From: Bacteroidales bacterium
GTDB taxonomy: Bacteria > Bacteroidota > Bacteroidia > Bacteroidales > UBA932
DNA length: 35,238 bases
Reading direction: 5' to 3'
Assembly: GCA_009784635.1 (NCBI GenBank)
Contig: WRBG01000002.1
Span: forward strand, 1-35,238
Part shown: positions 24,370 through 33,132 of the stretch, one piece after another
Layout: each line of letters opens with the position of its first letter
Numbering within the stretch: position 1 is the stretch's first letter
Notes under the pieces: model-generated
The model's input: only the letters and a program-made list of their open reading frames with translations
The model's database searches: none
What the model was told of the DNA's origin: nothing
Position numbers and translations under genes: made by a program

Positions 24370-25455
24370 CTACCGGAGTTGAGGCGTTTGCGAGGGAGGG
24401 CTGTAGGTGTAATCCCTTGGCAGCATATCTCCAAGCCGCTGTTCACCCATACGGCCAAAGAACATAAGGTTGTCAATGGTGTCGGGATTCCCAAACTCAT
24501 CCACAGAAAATCGATTGGTAAGAAAAACAAGCTCAGAACGGAAGTTTCTTTCATCCATAATGTTGATAACTCCGTACACAGGTCCTTCCATCACCCTGTC
24601 GTGACTGCGCCTTAAATTGGTATGGGGAATAATCAACACTGTACGCCGAGGCGATGCACTGGTGATTACAAAGTATTGCTCCGTATCAATCTTGGTAAGT
24701 CTATTGAAAATTCTGAATTTTGATTCTTCTAATGTATTGTCAACAAGATTTTTAAAAAAATATCTCGAAGAACGAAGATGGGTTTCATCCCTCCGCGTTT
24801 TGAACCTGATGTTGTAGGGGCTTTGGTCAACAAAGGAGGACGTTCCTTTGAATGAAACACTGATTGCCTTTTCCATACTCAACGTATGTTCGGTATATTG
24901 AATGCTAAAACTGCGCAAATCAAAAGTAACGCGATAAGCCAAATATCTGTTTTCGACAATAATAGGTTCAAGGGAATATCCTGTTAACGTATTGGTGGAA
25001 CGACTATAGCTCAATACTATATCATCTTCGTTTACAATGATGCAAGATTGACCGGCTGCGCTCATGCCCAAAAACTGTTCCTTGAATACTTTCATCTTTG
25101 CTTCGCGTGGGAACCACTCCCGCTCTGCTACTACTCTGGCTTCCTGAAGTATATTTGTTTTTTCCCTTAGAAAGAACGCTTTTTCAAGGCGCTCGAACGG
25201 GGGCTTAATGACCAAGGATTCGTATGACAAATGACTAAATATCAAGTCAGCATTCATTGCCTGATTGACAACAAGTCTAAAATTTCCGTCTCTATCCGAA
25301 GTGGTAATAGTGGATGTTCCATCTAAATAAATAACTACTCCGGGAATTGTTTCCCTTGTTCTTGAGTCATATACGGTGCCTTCTAAAACTTGGGCATGTA
25401 TCTTGCAGAACGTCAAGAAACTGATAATACAGATAACTATCTTCGTGGAAATCAT
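24370..25455 (-). CDS. Carboxypeptidase-regulatory-like domain protein
   Basis: A 361-residue secreted protein. The signal peptide is about 1-21 (ends KIHAQ); residues 22-100 are a CarboxypepD_reg-like beta-sandwich (VLEGTVYDSRTRETIPGVVI; STITTSDRDGNFRLVV), as at the front of TonB receptors but without any plug or barrel. The remaining 260 residues (including LQEARVVAEREWFPREAKMK and FRTRRDETHLRSSRYFF) match a family of Bacteroidetes exported proteins of unknown function carrying this module. It follows the YghO-like gene by 10 bp. A peptidoglycan or outer-membrane role is possible but unsupported. Confidence 0.75.
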   Translation of the reverse strand: MISTKIVICIISFLTFCKIHAQVLEGTVYDSRTRETIPGVVIYLDGTSTITTSDRDGNFRLVVNQAMNADLIFSHLSYESLVIKPPFERLEKAFFLREKTNILQEARVVAEREWFPREAKMKVFKEQFLGMSAAGQSCIIVNEDDIVLSYSRSTNTLTGYSLEPIIVENRYLAYRVTFDLRSFSIQYTEHTLSMEKAISVSFKGTSSFVDQSPYNIRFKTRRDETHLRSSRYFFKNLVDNTLEESKFRIFNRLTKIDTEQYFVITSASPRRTVLIIPHTNLRRSHDRVMEGPVYGVINIMDERNFRSELVFLTNRFSVDEFGNPDTIDNLMFFGRMGEQRLGDMLPRDYTYSPPSQTPQLR

Positions 25456-25465
25456 GACGATAAGG

Positions 25466-26581
25466 TCAAAAACTCTTTATATAGCATCGCCGCCGCATAA
25501 ATTTTTTGTTGTCGTACTCGCTCCAGACATTAACCGCTACATTGGTTTCTACCTGTGGATTGGAAATCCCTATCTTGATTTTTCTTTTGATAAAGGCATC
25601 ATTCAAGTAGACGTGATAAATCGACGACAGTCCTTTCTTTTGCCAGCTGGGATGGGCTCCGTTCAGCATCAAGTCAATGGAATCGTAGAAAAAATAGGCT
25701 TTTAAAATATGGAACCAGCCAAAAGGAAAGAGTCGGCCTTTGGCCTTTTGAAAGCCCTTGGAAAGGCTGGGGAAGCAGATGGCAAAAGCCACAATATTAT
25801 CTTGAGGGTCAAGAACAAAACAAGTCAATTCTTTACGAATCATACGCAAATAAAGGGAGGCTCCCGAGTTGATTTCGTCTACCGTAAGCGGAATAAAGTT
25901 ATGCACCGACTTAAAGCTCTCGTTATAGGTCTCAAAAAACTTTCCGGCCAATTGCTTCAAGATTTTCTTATTCTTAAAATCGAATATTCTGAGGTTGTAT
26001 TTTTCCAAAATGAGTTCGTTGATTCGCTTCACCTTATCGGGAATATCTTGAGAAGCATTCATTTCATACTGCATCCAATCTAATTCTTTTTCAAAGCCCA
26101 ATTCTTCCATGATTCGGAAATAGTAGGGATGGTTGTAGAGGCAGTTTATAGGAGGAATCTTATCGAAGCCTTCTATCAACATGCCTTGACGGTTCCATGT
26201 ATTAAAGCCCAACGGCCCGTGCATTGTGGTCATGCCCATTGATTTGCCCCATGTTTCTACCTGATGAAGCAGGGCCTTGGCCACCGCAATATCGTCTATA
26301 AAATCAAACCAGCCGAAACGTATCCGCGTGTGGTTATACAAATCGTTGGCACGAGGGTTTACAATGCCGGCAATCCGTCCCGCGATTTGTCCGTTCTTGT
26401 AAGCCAGCCAAAGTTTCATGGAACAATAGGCCAAAGACGGACTGCCGCTCAAGGTTTTCATTTCGTCAATCCTCAAAGCCGGAACATAGTATTTGTTGTC
26501 TTTATACAGTTGGGCGGGAAAATCCACAAAACGCCTAAGGTCGCGCCTATCTATTACTTCTTTAATTTGAATATCCATCAA
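25466..26581 (-). CDS. GNAT-fold-like conserved protein (YghO-like)
   Basis: A 371-residue protein without signal peptide. The start resembles FxxFPxxLYxDNxYYVPxL (here RRFVDFPAQLYKDNKYYVPA) and the middle has GPLGFNTWNRQGMLIEGFDK and INCLYNHPYYFRIMEELGFE, patterns of the YghO/GNAT-like family widespread in Bacteroidetes and proteobacteria. The C-terminal half (AFAICFPSLSKGFQKAKGR; GAHPSWQKKGLSSIYHVYL) looks acetyltransferase-like. No substrate is known. The second codon Met (26578) may be the true start. It precedes the CarboxypepD-domain gene by 10 bp. Confidence 0.75.
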   Translation of the reverse strand: MMDIQIKEVIDRRDLRRFVDFPAQLYKDNKYYVPALRIDEMKTLSGSPSLAYCSMKLWLAYKNGQIAGRIAGIVNPRANDLYNHTRIRFGWFDFIDDIAVAKALLHQVETWGKSMGMTTMHGPLGFNTWNRQGMLIEGFDKIPPINCLYNHPYYFRIMEELGFEKELDWMQYEMNASQDIPDKVKRINELILEKYNLRIFDFKNKKILKQLAGKFFETYNESFKSVHNFIPLTVDEINSGASLYLRMIRKELTCFVLDPQDNIVAFAICFPSLSKGFQKAKGRLFPFGWFHILKAYFFYDSIDLMLNGAHPSWQKKGLSSIYHVYLNDAFIKRKIKIGISNPQVETNVAVNVWSEYDNKKFMRRRCYIKSF

Positions 26582-26608
26582 TCTATATTTTTGAACAAGC
26601 TAAGGTAA

Positions 26609-27340
26609 TCATTTTTGTGAAACCGACAAAAGCAAGCCATCCACCGCCGCTTGAGCGCACACGCAGCCAAACACCGCCGGCAAGTAGGAAATGCTGCCCA
26701 CCTGAGATTTTTTGTTGCGTTCTTCGCATGGGATAATAGCTTTAGTATCGGGAAGTTCAATGGAAAAAACAGCTTGAAATCCTTTGTTTATTCCTAACTT
26801 GCGCAATCGTTTGCGCAGCATAAAGGCCAACGGACAGTTGTAGGATTTGGAAATATCGGCAAGCCTCACCATGGTGGCATCTCGTTTGGCGCCGGCGCCC
26901 ATGGAGCTTACCAAGGGAAGTCCCTGTTTCATGGCCGCAGCAATAAGGGCGATTTTGGGAGAAAGGGTGTCTATGGCGTCTACAACAAAGTCTAACGGGC
27001 GATTCACTACCAAATCCGAAGCCGAAGATTCGTCAATATACAGGTCTATCGCCTCCAAGACTATTTGGGCATTGATATCGCGGAGTCTGGCGGCCATCAG
27101 TTGGGTTTTGGGCCGGCCCATGGTACTCTCCAAGGCTAATAATTGACGGTTGCGGTTGGTCAAGCTGATTATATCGTTGTCTACCAAAACCAAATGTCCG
27201 ACCCCTACCCGCGCCAGCATTTCGGCTGCATAAGCCCCCACCCCGCCCAATCCGGCTACCAACACCCTGCTTTGTTGCAGTTTTGCTAAAGCCTCGGCGC
27301 CCAAGAGCCATTCGGTACGGGTCAACCAATGCTCATTCAT
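26609..27340 (-). CDS. tcdA: tRNA threonylcarbamoyladenosine dehydratase TcdA
   Basis: A 243-residue ThiF/E1-like enzyme that uses ATP to cyclise t6A37 of tRNA to ct6A. The nucleotide-binding loop is VLVAGLGGVGAYAAEMLARV (29-48), followed by LVDNDIISLTNRNRQL, the adenylation residues in this fold, and VVDAIDTLSPKIALI. The PEVFS-like tail (AVFSIELPDTKAI) is that of the TcdA/CsdL branch, not MoeB or ThiF. It overlaps mazG by 8 bp. Confidence 0.93.
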   Translation of the reverse strand: MNEHWLTRTEWLLGAEALAKLQQSRVLVAGLGGVGAYAAEMLARVGVGHLVLVDNDIISLTNRNRQLLALESTMGRPKTQLMAARLRDINAQIVLEAIDLYIDESSASDLVVNRPLDFVVDAIDTLSPKIALIAAAMKQGLPLVSSMGAGAKRDATMVRLADISKSYNCPLAFMLRKRLRKLGINKGFQAVFSIELPDTKAIIPCEERNKKSQVGSISYLPAVFGCVCAQAAVDGLLLSVSQK

Positions 27341-28124
27341 CGCCTGTTATGCTTTTAGCCCGCTCCCAAATTTCATCCATTTCCCCCAAGGTCATTTCTT
27401 TTAAAGACCTGCCTTTTTTAATCGTTTCCCGCTCCAAATAAGCAAAACGCCGCATAAACTTCCGGTTGGTGAGTTCAAGGGCCGTTTCGGGATTGATTCC
27501 GTAAAGGCGGGCGACATTCACCAAGGAAAAAAGCAAATCCCCAAACTCCGCCTCCATCTGTGGCGAATCATCTCTTTTTTGCGCCTCTTTAAATTCGGCC
27601 AATTCTTCTTCTACCTTATCCCAAACCTGCGCTCTCTCCTCCCAGTCAAAACCTACCGCTCTGGCCTTATCCTGCATCCGGTAGGCTTTTATCAAGGCAG
27701 GCAGACCCAAAGGCACGCCGGATAACACGGCTTTATTTCCACCTTTCTCCGTTATCTTTAGGGCTTCCCAATTTTCTACCACCTCTCCCGAATCCCTAAC
27801 CGCCCGCTCCCCAAAAACATGAGGATGGCGGTAGGTTAACTTTTCGGACAATTTTTGTATGACGTCTTCCATGCTAAAGGTCTGCTGTTCAGAGCCGATT
27901 TTTGCGTAGAATACAATATGCAACAACATATCGCCCAACTCCTTGGCAATGCCCGTATGGTCTCGCTCCAAAATGGCTTCACTCAGTTCGTAGGTCTCCT
28001 CTATGGTTAGGGGACGCAGGCTTTCTATGGTTTGCTCTTTATCCCAAGGACATTTTTCTCTAAGCGCGTCCATAATATCCAACAGTCGGCCAAAGGCCTT
28101 TAAGGTTCTATCTCTTTCGTTCAT
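27333..28124 (-). CDS. mazG: Nucleoside triphosphate pyrophosphohydrolase MazG
   Basis: A 263-residue protein with two tandem MazG domains. The first has EETYELSEAI then KELGDMLLHIVFYAKI, the second EEELAEFKEAQ then EAEFGDLLFSLVNVARLYGI; both keep the EExxE and ExxD metal-binding motifs. CPWDKEQT near residue 25 is the family start signature. MazG hydrolyses NTPs to NMP and pyrophosphate, clearing damaged or excess nucleotides. It overlaps both the DUF62 gene (17 bp) and tcdA (8 bp), so the three are translationally coupled. Confidence 0.95.
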   Translation of the reverse strand: MNERDRTLKAFGRLLDIMDALREKCPWDKEQTIESLRPLTIEETYELSEAILERDHTGIAKELGDMLLHIVFYAKIGSEQQTFSMEDVIQKLSEKLTYRHPHVFGERAVRDSGEVVENWEALKITEKGGNKAVLSGVPLGLPALIKAYRMQDKARAVGFDWEERAQVWDKVEEELAEFKEAQKRDDSPQMEAEFGDLLFSLVNVARLYGINPETALELTNRKFMRRFAYLERETIKKGRSLKEMTLGEMDEIWERAKSITGDE

Positions 28125-28884
28125 AAAATTTTATTCGTATTTCCGAATGGGTATCCATACTTTCTAACTGGGCCAAATTGGCTTTGTTGATGGCTATTTC
28201 CAAGCACCCCACGCTGTTAAACAGTGCCAGCATTTGGCCGTCGGCCACCTCGTCGTAGCCGCCTACTATGCCCTCTAATCTGGCAAAAGTCCCCCGTACA
28301 AAAATTTCAAAAGCCCGCCCTTGGCATACCTTTATAAAGAGGGCCCGACTGATGTTGGTGATGGCGTTTCCATAAGAATCTATATACACCACCCGACCCA
28401 CGATTTCCGAAGCGCTGTACACCGGACGACCGGGGGATTCGGTTTGCAGGACACAGGATTTGGTTTCTGATTCCACACGGCCCTCCACAATGGCCGCCAC
28501 CGCTCGGGTAAAAAGCAAAAGCGAGGCAAAGGAATAGGGGCCCACAGGTACGGGAAGCGCAAATGCCTCAGCAGGAGGGTCGTCAAAAAGCAAACTAAAG
28601 CGACCGTCGTTCAAGCCCACAAAATAATGGTCCCGCGCATATACAATCACCATGGGCACCAAAGGTTGGGGCTCGCACTGCACCGCAATCAAATGGATGC
28701 TGCCCGGTGGAAAATGAGCAAAAGCATGCCTCAGCACAAAGGCGCATTGCACTATATCAAAACTCCTGATTTGATGTGATATATCTACTATTTCCACTCC
28801 GGGACATCGGGAGCGGATAGCCCCTTTGAGGCTGCCTGCATAATAATCCTGCAGGTTCCAATCGGAAGTAAGGGTGACAAGCAT
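28108..28884 (-). CDS. S-adenosylmethionine hydrolase family protein (DUF62)
   Basis: A 258-residue protein of the SAM hydroxide adenosyltransferase/chlorinase family. It starts with LVTLTSDWNLQDYYAGSLKG (usual form TDFG-x-x-D-x-Y-V-G-x-x-K-G), then VEIVDISHQI and FVLRHAFAHFPPGSIHLIAV, and ends with the C-terminal barrel motif VVYIDSYGNAITNIS. Most bacterial members hydrolyse SAM to adenosine and methionine rather than halogenate. The usual DFG is DWN here, a change at the active-site edge. It is the first gene of the DUF62-mazG-tcdA operon. Confidence 0.85.
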   Translation of the reverse strand: MLVTLTSDWNLQDYYAGSLKGAIRSRCPGVEIVDISHQIRSFDIVQCAFVLRHAFAHFPPGSIHLIAVQCEPQPLVPMVIVYARDHYFVGLNDGRFSLLFDDPPAEAFALPVPVGPYSFASLLLFTRAVAAIVEGRVESETKSCVLQTESPGRPVYSASEIVGRVVYIDSYGNAITNISRALFIKVCQGRAFEIFVRGTFARLEGIVGGYDEVADGQMLALFNSVGCLEIAINKANLAQLESMDTHSEIRIKFYERKR

Positions 28885-28925
28885 GCAGCCGGCAAATAAT
28901 AATAAATATACAAGGTATAACGATA

Positions 28926-28933
28926 CAAAGGTA
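28926..28933 (-). promoter_or_regulatory. -7 box of DUF62-mazG-tcdA operon
   Basis: TACCTTTG on the minus strand fits TAnnTTTG; the predicted start near 28921 is about 37 nt before the ATG at 28884. Confidence 0.5.
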
Positions 28934-28997
28934 AAAAAGAATTCCTATTTTTACGCCCGATTATCTGTATGCCCCAATCCCGAATAATACCTTTTAT

Positions 28998-30305
28998 ATG
29001 ATACCTCAACATTTTAAATTTGTTAGCGCCGATGAGGCGGTACGGGCCGTACAATCCGGCGACCACATCCACTTGAGCAGCGTGGCCAGCGCCCCCAAAG
29101 TATTGATTGACGCCCTTTGCCGCAGGGGAGACGCAGGAGAGCTACGAAATGTGTATATACACCACCTGCATACAGAAGGCAACGCGCCTTATACCGAGGC
29201 TAAATATCAAGGCATCTTTCAACACCATGCTTTTTTTGTGGGCGGCAACGTGCGCAAAGCCGTACAGGCCGGTTACGCCGACTATATTCCCATCTTCTTG
29301 AGTGAGACCCAAAAACTCTACCGAAGCGGAACCCTCCCCTGTAACGTGGCCATGATTCAGGTCTCTCCCCCCGATAAGCACGGGTATGTGTCGCTGGGAA
29401 CATCCGTAGACGCCACGCTGGCCGCTATGGAGTGCGCCCGTCATGTAATTGCCGTAGTAAACAAATACGTACCCCGCTCTTTTGGAGACGCCATGATTCC
29501 CATGAGCCGCATCAACATTTTTGTTGAAGCCAATCTCCCCTTGGAACCGGCGCATTTTAGCGAGCCGACTCCCGAAGAGGCTACCATTGGAAAACACTGT
29601 GCCGCCTTGATAGAGGACGGAGCTACGCTGCAAATGGGCATAGGCTCTATTCCCAATGCGGTGCTGTTGCAGTTGGAACACCACAAAAACTTGGGCATCC
29701 ACACCGAAATGTTTGCCGACGGGGTTTTGACCTTGGTGAAAAAAGGAGTGGTCAACGGAAAAGCCAAAAATATTGACAAGGGTAAATTGGTATCCACCTT
29801 TTTGATGGGCTCTCAAGAGGTCTACGATTTTATAGACGACAACCCCATGGTGGCCATGATGGATGTGGGTTATACCAATGACCCCTTTATTATTGCCAAG
29901 AATCCGCGGGTAACGGCCATCAACTCTGCATTACAGGTGGACTTAACCGGACAGGTCTGCGCCGACTCTTTGGGTACCGTTTTTTACTCAGGCGTAGGCG
30001 GACAATTAGATTTTATCTACGGAGCTTCTCTTTCTCAAGGAGGTAAAGCGATTATTGCCATGCCTTCCGTTACCCCAAAAGGACTCAGCAAAATCGCCCC
30101 CGTACTTCATTCCGGAGCCGGAGTGGTGACAACCCGCAGTCATATTCGTTGGTTAGTAACCGAATACGGAGCTGTCAATCTTTATGGAAAGTCGTTGCAG
30201 GAACGGGCCAAACTAATCACCGGCATTGCCCATCCCGACCATCGCGAAACTTTAGACAAAGCTGCGTTTGAGCGCTTTGGGCCGCATTATCATTTTATGG
30301 GATAA
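28998..30305 (+). CDS. Acetyl-CoA hydrolase/transferase family CoA-transferase
   Basis: A 435-residue class I CoA-transferase of the 4-hydroxybutyrate/butyryl-CoA:acetate group. The N-terminal domain has GDHIHLSSVASAPKVLIDAL; LGTSVDATLAAMECARHVIA and IQVSPPDKHGYVSLG are family motifs; Glu237 in GIHTEMFADGVL is the expected thioester-forming residue; GVGGQLDFIYGASLSQGGKA is the acyl-CoA loop. It moves CoA between a short acyl-CoA and acetate in fermentation, but sequence alone does not fix the substrate (butyryl, 4-hydroxybutyryl, propionyl or succinyl). It fits with the nearby hydrogenase as part of a fermentative metabolism. Its 3' end overlaps the convergent FKBP gene by 16 bp. Confidence 0.9.
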   Translation: MIPQHFKFVSADEAVRAVQSGDHIHLSSVASAPKVLIDALCRRGDAGELRNVYIHHLHTEGNAPYTEAKYQGIFQHHAFFVGGNVRKAVQAGYADYIPIFLSETQKLYRSGTLPCNVAMIQVSPPDKHGYVSLGTSVDATLAAMECARHVIAVVNKYVPRSFGDAMIPMSRINIFVEANLPLEPAHFSEPTPEEATIGKHCAALIEDGATLQMGIGSIPNAVLLQLEHHKNLGIHTEMFADGVLTLVKKGVVNGKAKNIDKGKLVSTFLMGSQEVYDFIDDNPMVAMMDVGYTNDPFIIAKNPRVTAINSALQVDLTGQVCADSLGTVFYSGVGGQLDFIYGASLSQGGKAIIAMPSVTPKGLSKIAPVLHSGAGVVTTRSHIRWLVTEYGAVNLYGKSLQERAKLITGIAHPDHRETLDKAAFERFGPHYHFMG

Positions 30306-31396
30306 GCGCTACCCACAGCATCTTCTCCGTCTTCCTTGTCTTCCTCAATGAAGTCGGTTCTTTCGACTTTAATGTAATAGACCAAGGGACTAAAAGTAAG
30401 ATGCCGTGGTGTATCACTGTTGCCCGCTCCATAACCCAAACCGGAGTAGAAAAAGAACACCGCCTCTTCTCTGTTTTTCATGCTAAAGATGGCTTGGGAG
30501 AATCCTTTCACTGTGTCTTCAAAAACCCCATCCTCCCTACACTCGCCTGTCATTGCCTCATAAGTCCTGCGGGGTTCGTATATGTCATACTTTTTGGCCG
30601 AATCGGCTATATTGGTGTCAAAAACAAAACCGTCCAATAATCGTCCTATATACCAATAATTTACCCTGTTTCCTGTTTTCAAAGTATCGCCGGCGCCTTC
30701 TTTCAATGTCTTTTTGTAAAATCCATAAGACAGAGAGTCAATGCCCGGATAGTATTTGTCGCGGTAGGACTCTAAAGAATCTATCTGAAACTGTTCGATG
30801 TCGGCAATCACCTTTACCACCTCTATGTCGTACACAACAGTAGTCAAGTTCTGGGGGCCGCCGTAGCCGTAAGAAGACAGCCATGAAGGCAGCCAAATAC
30901 GCCTTTTATCGCCCTCCCTCATGTCCAAGAGCATTTCGTCAATTCCTTCATACAAAGCGTATACACCCGCCACCCACAACTCAGGGCCGTAATAAGTAGA
31001 TTTTTTGTAGGTACCCAACTGCTTGGCTATGGCTTCTTCCGATGAACGCACGTCTTCAATGGTGCCATATGTGTCGTATGGGTCGCGCTTAGACTCAATG
31101 AGGTAATCTTCATTGAAATCCAAATAGGCATAGCGCACGTATACAAAATTTTCCTTATCCACCGGCGTTCCCGTTCCTTTGGCCTTAATCATATAATACA
31201 TACCCGAAGGAGTCTTATGCAGTGTGTCTAAGTATTTCACCTGCACACGGGCCGCCAAAATCCGCTCCTCTATGGAACGGGCGCTTTCATTTACTTCCCG
31301 GGCGCAGGAAAAAGGGAGTAATGCCAAAAGGGGCAGTAAAGGCGGAAATCTGTGGAAAACACGGGAAAACAAGGAGGGGGTTTGCATATTCATCAT
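30290..31396 (-). CDS. Lipoprotein with two FKBP-type isomerase-like domains
   Basis: A 368-residue lipoprotein (signal ends ALLPFSC, Cys near 30). Two FKBP-like domains follow: about 65-185 (VRYAYLDFNEDYLIESKRDP; LLDMREGDKRRIWLPSWLSS; YGYGGPQNLTTVVYDIEVVK) and about 225-350 (GNRVNYWYIGRLLDGFVFDT; SGLGYGAGN). FKBPs assist folding of exported proteins; several aromatic active-site residues look altered, so chaperoning without catalysis is possible. The gene begins 24 bp after the single-domain FKBP gene, which follows nrnA, an arrangement also seen in other Bacteroidetes (GldI-like FKBP lipoproteins). The acidic tail (EEDKEDGED) is unusual. Confidence 0.85.
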   Translation of the reverse strand: MMNMQTPSLFSRVFHRFPPLLPLLALLPFSCAREVNESARSIEERILAARVQVKYLDTLHKTPSGMYYMIKAKGTGTPVDKENFVYVRYAYLDFNEDYLIESKRDPYDTYGTIEDVRSSEEAIAKQLGTYKKSTYYGPELWVAGVYALYEGIDEMLLDMREGDKRRIWLPSWLSSYGYGGPQNLTTVVYDIEVVKVIADIEQFQIDSLESYRDKYYPGIDSLSYGFYKKTLKEGAGDTLKTGNRVNYWYIGRLLDGFVFDTNIADSAKKYDIYEPRRTYEAMTGECREDGVFEDTVKGFSQAIFSMKNREEAVFFFYSGLGYGAGNSDTPRHLTFSPLVYYIKVERTDFIEEDKEDGEDAVGSAYPIK

Positions 31397-31420
31397 AGAT
31401 TAAAAGGGCAAAGTTAGGAT

Positions 31421-31957
31421 TTATTCTTTTTTAACGATACGTTCTATCCACAGTTCAAACAATAAAGGAGACATTTTGGGAACAATGCCCACTTGGTTGT
31501 TGCCGAATCCGTATTTAGAAGTACATAGTACAAAGGCATGTTCTTTGGCCCGCATTCCAATCAGACCGGCATCCAATCCCGAAAAATAATAGCCGCTGCC
31601 TACCGTATTTTTGCCGTAATCTTTGGGTAGTTCCGAGAGAGGCCAAGACAGAGACACGCCGTCCGGAGGATAGGCGGCAAAAAGCGTCCCTCTGTTCCCC
31701 GCCGGAGAGAAGATGTAGGCGGCATAATAAAAGTGTACCGAATCTCCGGCTGCCAAGGTATCGCCTATGCCCTGCTGCAATACCACCCTGCTGGCGGCGC
31801 CCCGATAAATCACCGTATCCTTCACCAACTGGTTAATAAAGGCATCAATGTTTTTCTCCTGCTGGCTTAATTGGTTTTCCTCGTCCTGCTTGGTGCAGAA
31901 ACAGCCCAACATCAAAAGCGGGAGCGACCATAAGTATCTCCAAAAAGTGCGCATCAT
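31421..31957 (-). CDS. FKBP-type peptidyl-prolyl isomerase-like lipoprotein
   Basis: A 178-residue lipoprotein (LLMLGC signal, Cys near 19). One FKBP domain covers about 60-177: GDTLAAGDSVHFYYAAYIFS, then SGLDAGLIGMRAKEHAFVLC, SKYGFGNNQVGIVPKMSPLL and FELWIERI, matching the canonical YG-x-G-x-I-P-x-x-x-L-x-F pattern. It follows nrnA by 3 bp and precedes a two-domain FKBP lipoprotein, probably a duplicate. It likely works in the periplasm on secreted or outer-membrane proteins. Confidence 0.85.
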   Translation of the reverse strand: MMRTFWRYLWSLPLLMLGCFCTKQDEENQLSQQEKNIDAFINQLVKDTVIYRGAASRVVLQQGIGDTLAAGDSVHFYYAAYIFSPAGNRGTLFAAYPPDGVSLSWPLSELPKDYGKNTVGSGYYFSGLDAGLIGMRAKEHAFVLCTSKYGFGNNQVGIVPKMSPLLFELWIERIVKKE

Positions 31958-31960
31958 ATT

Positions 31961-32998
31961 TTATTTGTCTGCAATTATCGGGCCAAAGATTTCTTCAAGG
32001 GCTTGCAATATCTTGGCAGGAAGCTCCGCAAAGGAGCAATAAAGCCTGCCGCCCGCCGCCTGCCTGTGTCCGCCTCCGTTAAAAAATCGTCTGGCTATTT
32101 CATTTACGTCCACACTATTGCGAGACCTGAGCGAAACCCTGATAAACTCCGGGGTTTCCACAAAGAGTATGGAAATGTCTACCTGTGCCATATGGAGGGG
32201 AATATTTACAAATCCTTCCGTATCTCCGGGTCTAAAACCGAACCGCGCCTGCTCCGACATGCTAAGCATCATATATGCAGCTGGATATGGCTTTACCAAG
32301 ACCATCCGGTTGCATACCGCATGGCCCATTAAACGCATGCGGCCTTCCGAGAAAGCGCCAAACACCTGTTGCTGCACCTCCTCTTTGCAAACGCCCAAGT
32401 GCAACAAAGCGGCTGCCACCTCAAAGGTTTCCGCCGTTACGGAATTGGCAAAATTATTGGTATCGGTCATCAAGCCCACGTACAAGGGCCGGGCAATTGC
32501 AGGCGGAAAATCAGCCAACATATTCAGCTGGCATATTAACCTGTAAACCAATTCGCAGGAAGAGCTTAACTCGGGGCGGGAAAAGACCATGTCAAATTCC
32601 TTGCTTACAGGGTTGGGATGATGGTCTATCAACACCTTGGGCTTGGACAGCCTCTTTACTGAGTTACCAACAGCATCCAAACGACTTAGCATATTTATAT
32701 CCAAGCAAAAAACAGCATCGGCCGCCTGAAGTATCTGCCTGCACAGTTGGGGGTCGTGTTTATACACCTTTATCTTGTGTAGTGGGTCCTTATCCAAAAA
32801 AGCCAAAAAGGCGGGATATGGAGAGGGAACGATGGCATGCACCTCCATGCCCAGCGCCCTAAGAAAACCGGCAAAACCCTGTAAAGCGCCCACAGCGTCT
32901 CCATCGGGATATACGTGGGTAAGCAACACTGCTTTTTTGATCCGCTTTAAAAGCGCAGACAATGGAGCTAATTCTATTTCATTAAATAACAAATACAT
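31961..32998 (-). CDS. nrnA: DHH/DHHA1 phosphoesterase, NrnA-like
   Basis: A 345-residue enzyme with the DHH motif set: THVYPDGDAVGA (DGDA 32-35), VFCLDINML (Asp100), LIDHHPNP (DHH 125-127) and the C-terminal DHHA1 GGGHRQAAGG. NrnA degrades nano-RNAs and pAp, or cleaves pGpG/pApA in cyclic dinucleotide turnover. The length is that of NrnA. It is the first gene of the nrnA-FKBP-FKBP operon, with 3 bp to the next gene and a -7 box upstream. Confidence 0.9.
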   Translation of the reverse strand: MYLLFNEIELAPLSALLKRIKKAVLLTHVYPDGDAVGALQGFAGFLRALGMEVHAIVPSPYPAFLAFLDKDPLHKIKVYKHDPQLCRQILQAADAVFCLDINMLSRLDAVGNSVKRLSKPKVLIDHHPNPVSKEFDMVFSRPELSSSCELVYRLICQLNMLADFPPAIARPLYVGLMTDTNNFANSVTAETFEVAAALLHLGVCKEEVQQQVFGAFSEGRMRLMGHAVCNRMVLVKPYPAAYMMLSMSEQARFGFRPGDTEGFVNIPLHMAQVDISILFVETPEFIRVSLRSRNSVDVNEIARRFFNGGGHRQAAGGRLYCSFAELPAKILQALEEIFGPIIADK

Positions 32999-33049
32999 AT
33001 ATAAATTGCTTTGGAGGCTGTAAGGGTTGGTTTTTTTTAATATTCACTG

Positions 33050-33057
33050 CAAAGATA
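33050..33057 (-). promoter_or_regulatory. -7 box of nrnA operon
   Basis: TATCTTTG on the minus strand fits TAnnTTTG; the predicted start is about 47 nt before the ATG at 32998. Confidence 0.45.
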
Positions 33058-33063
33058 AAAAAA

Positions 33064-33095
33064 GTTGCAGAGGTAAATTTTTTATTTTACTTTTG
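33064..33095 (+). promoter_or_regulatory. Promoter of the unknown-DUF3822-rsmD operon
   Basis: GTTG (33064-33067), a 20-bp spacer and TACTTTTG (33088-33095) fit the TTTG/TAnnTTTG promoter with one mismatch. The predicted start is about 33 nt before the ATG at 33133. Confidence 0.55.
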
Positions 33096-33132
33096 CACCA
33101 TCAAGCACGAATATATAAAACCTTGTAATATA

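Noticed and set aside
24246-24554. A 103-residue N-terminal extension of HydB
   Set aside because: The extension has no family similarity, covers a promoter-like gap, and the ATG at 24245 gives the normal HydB length.
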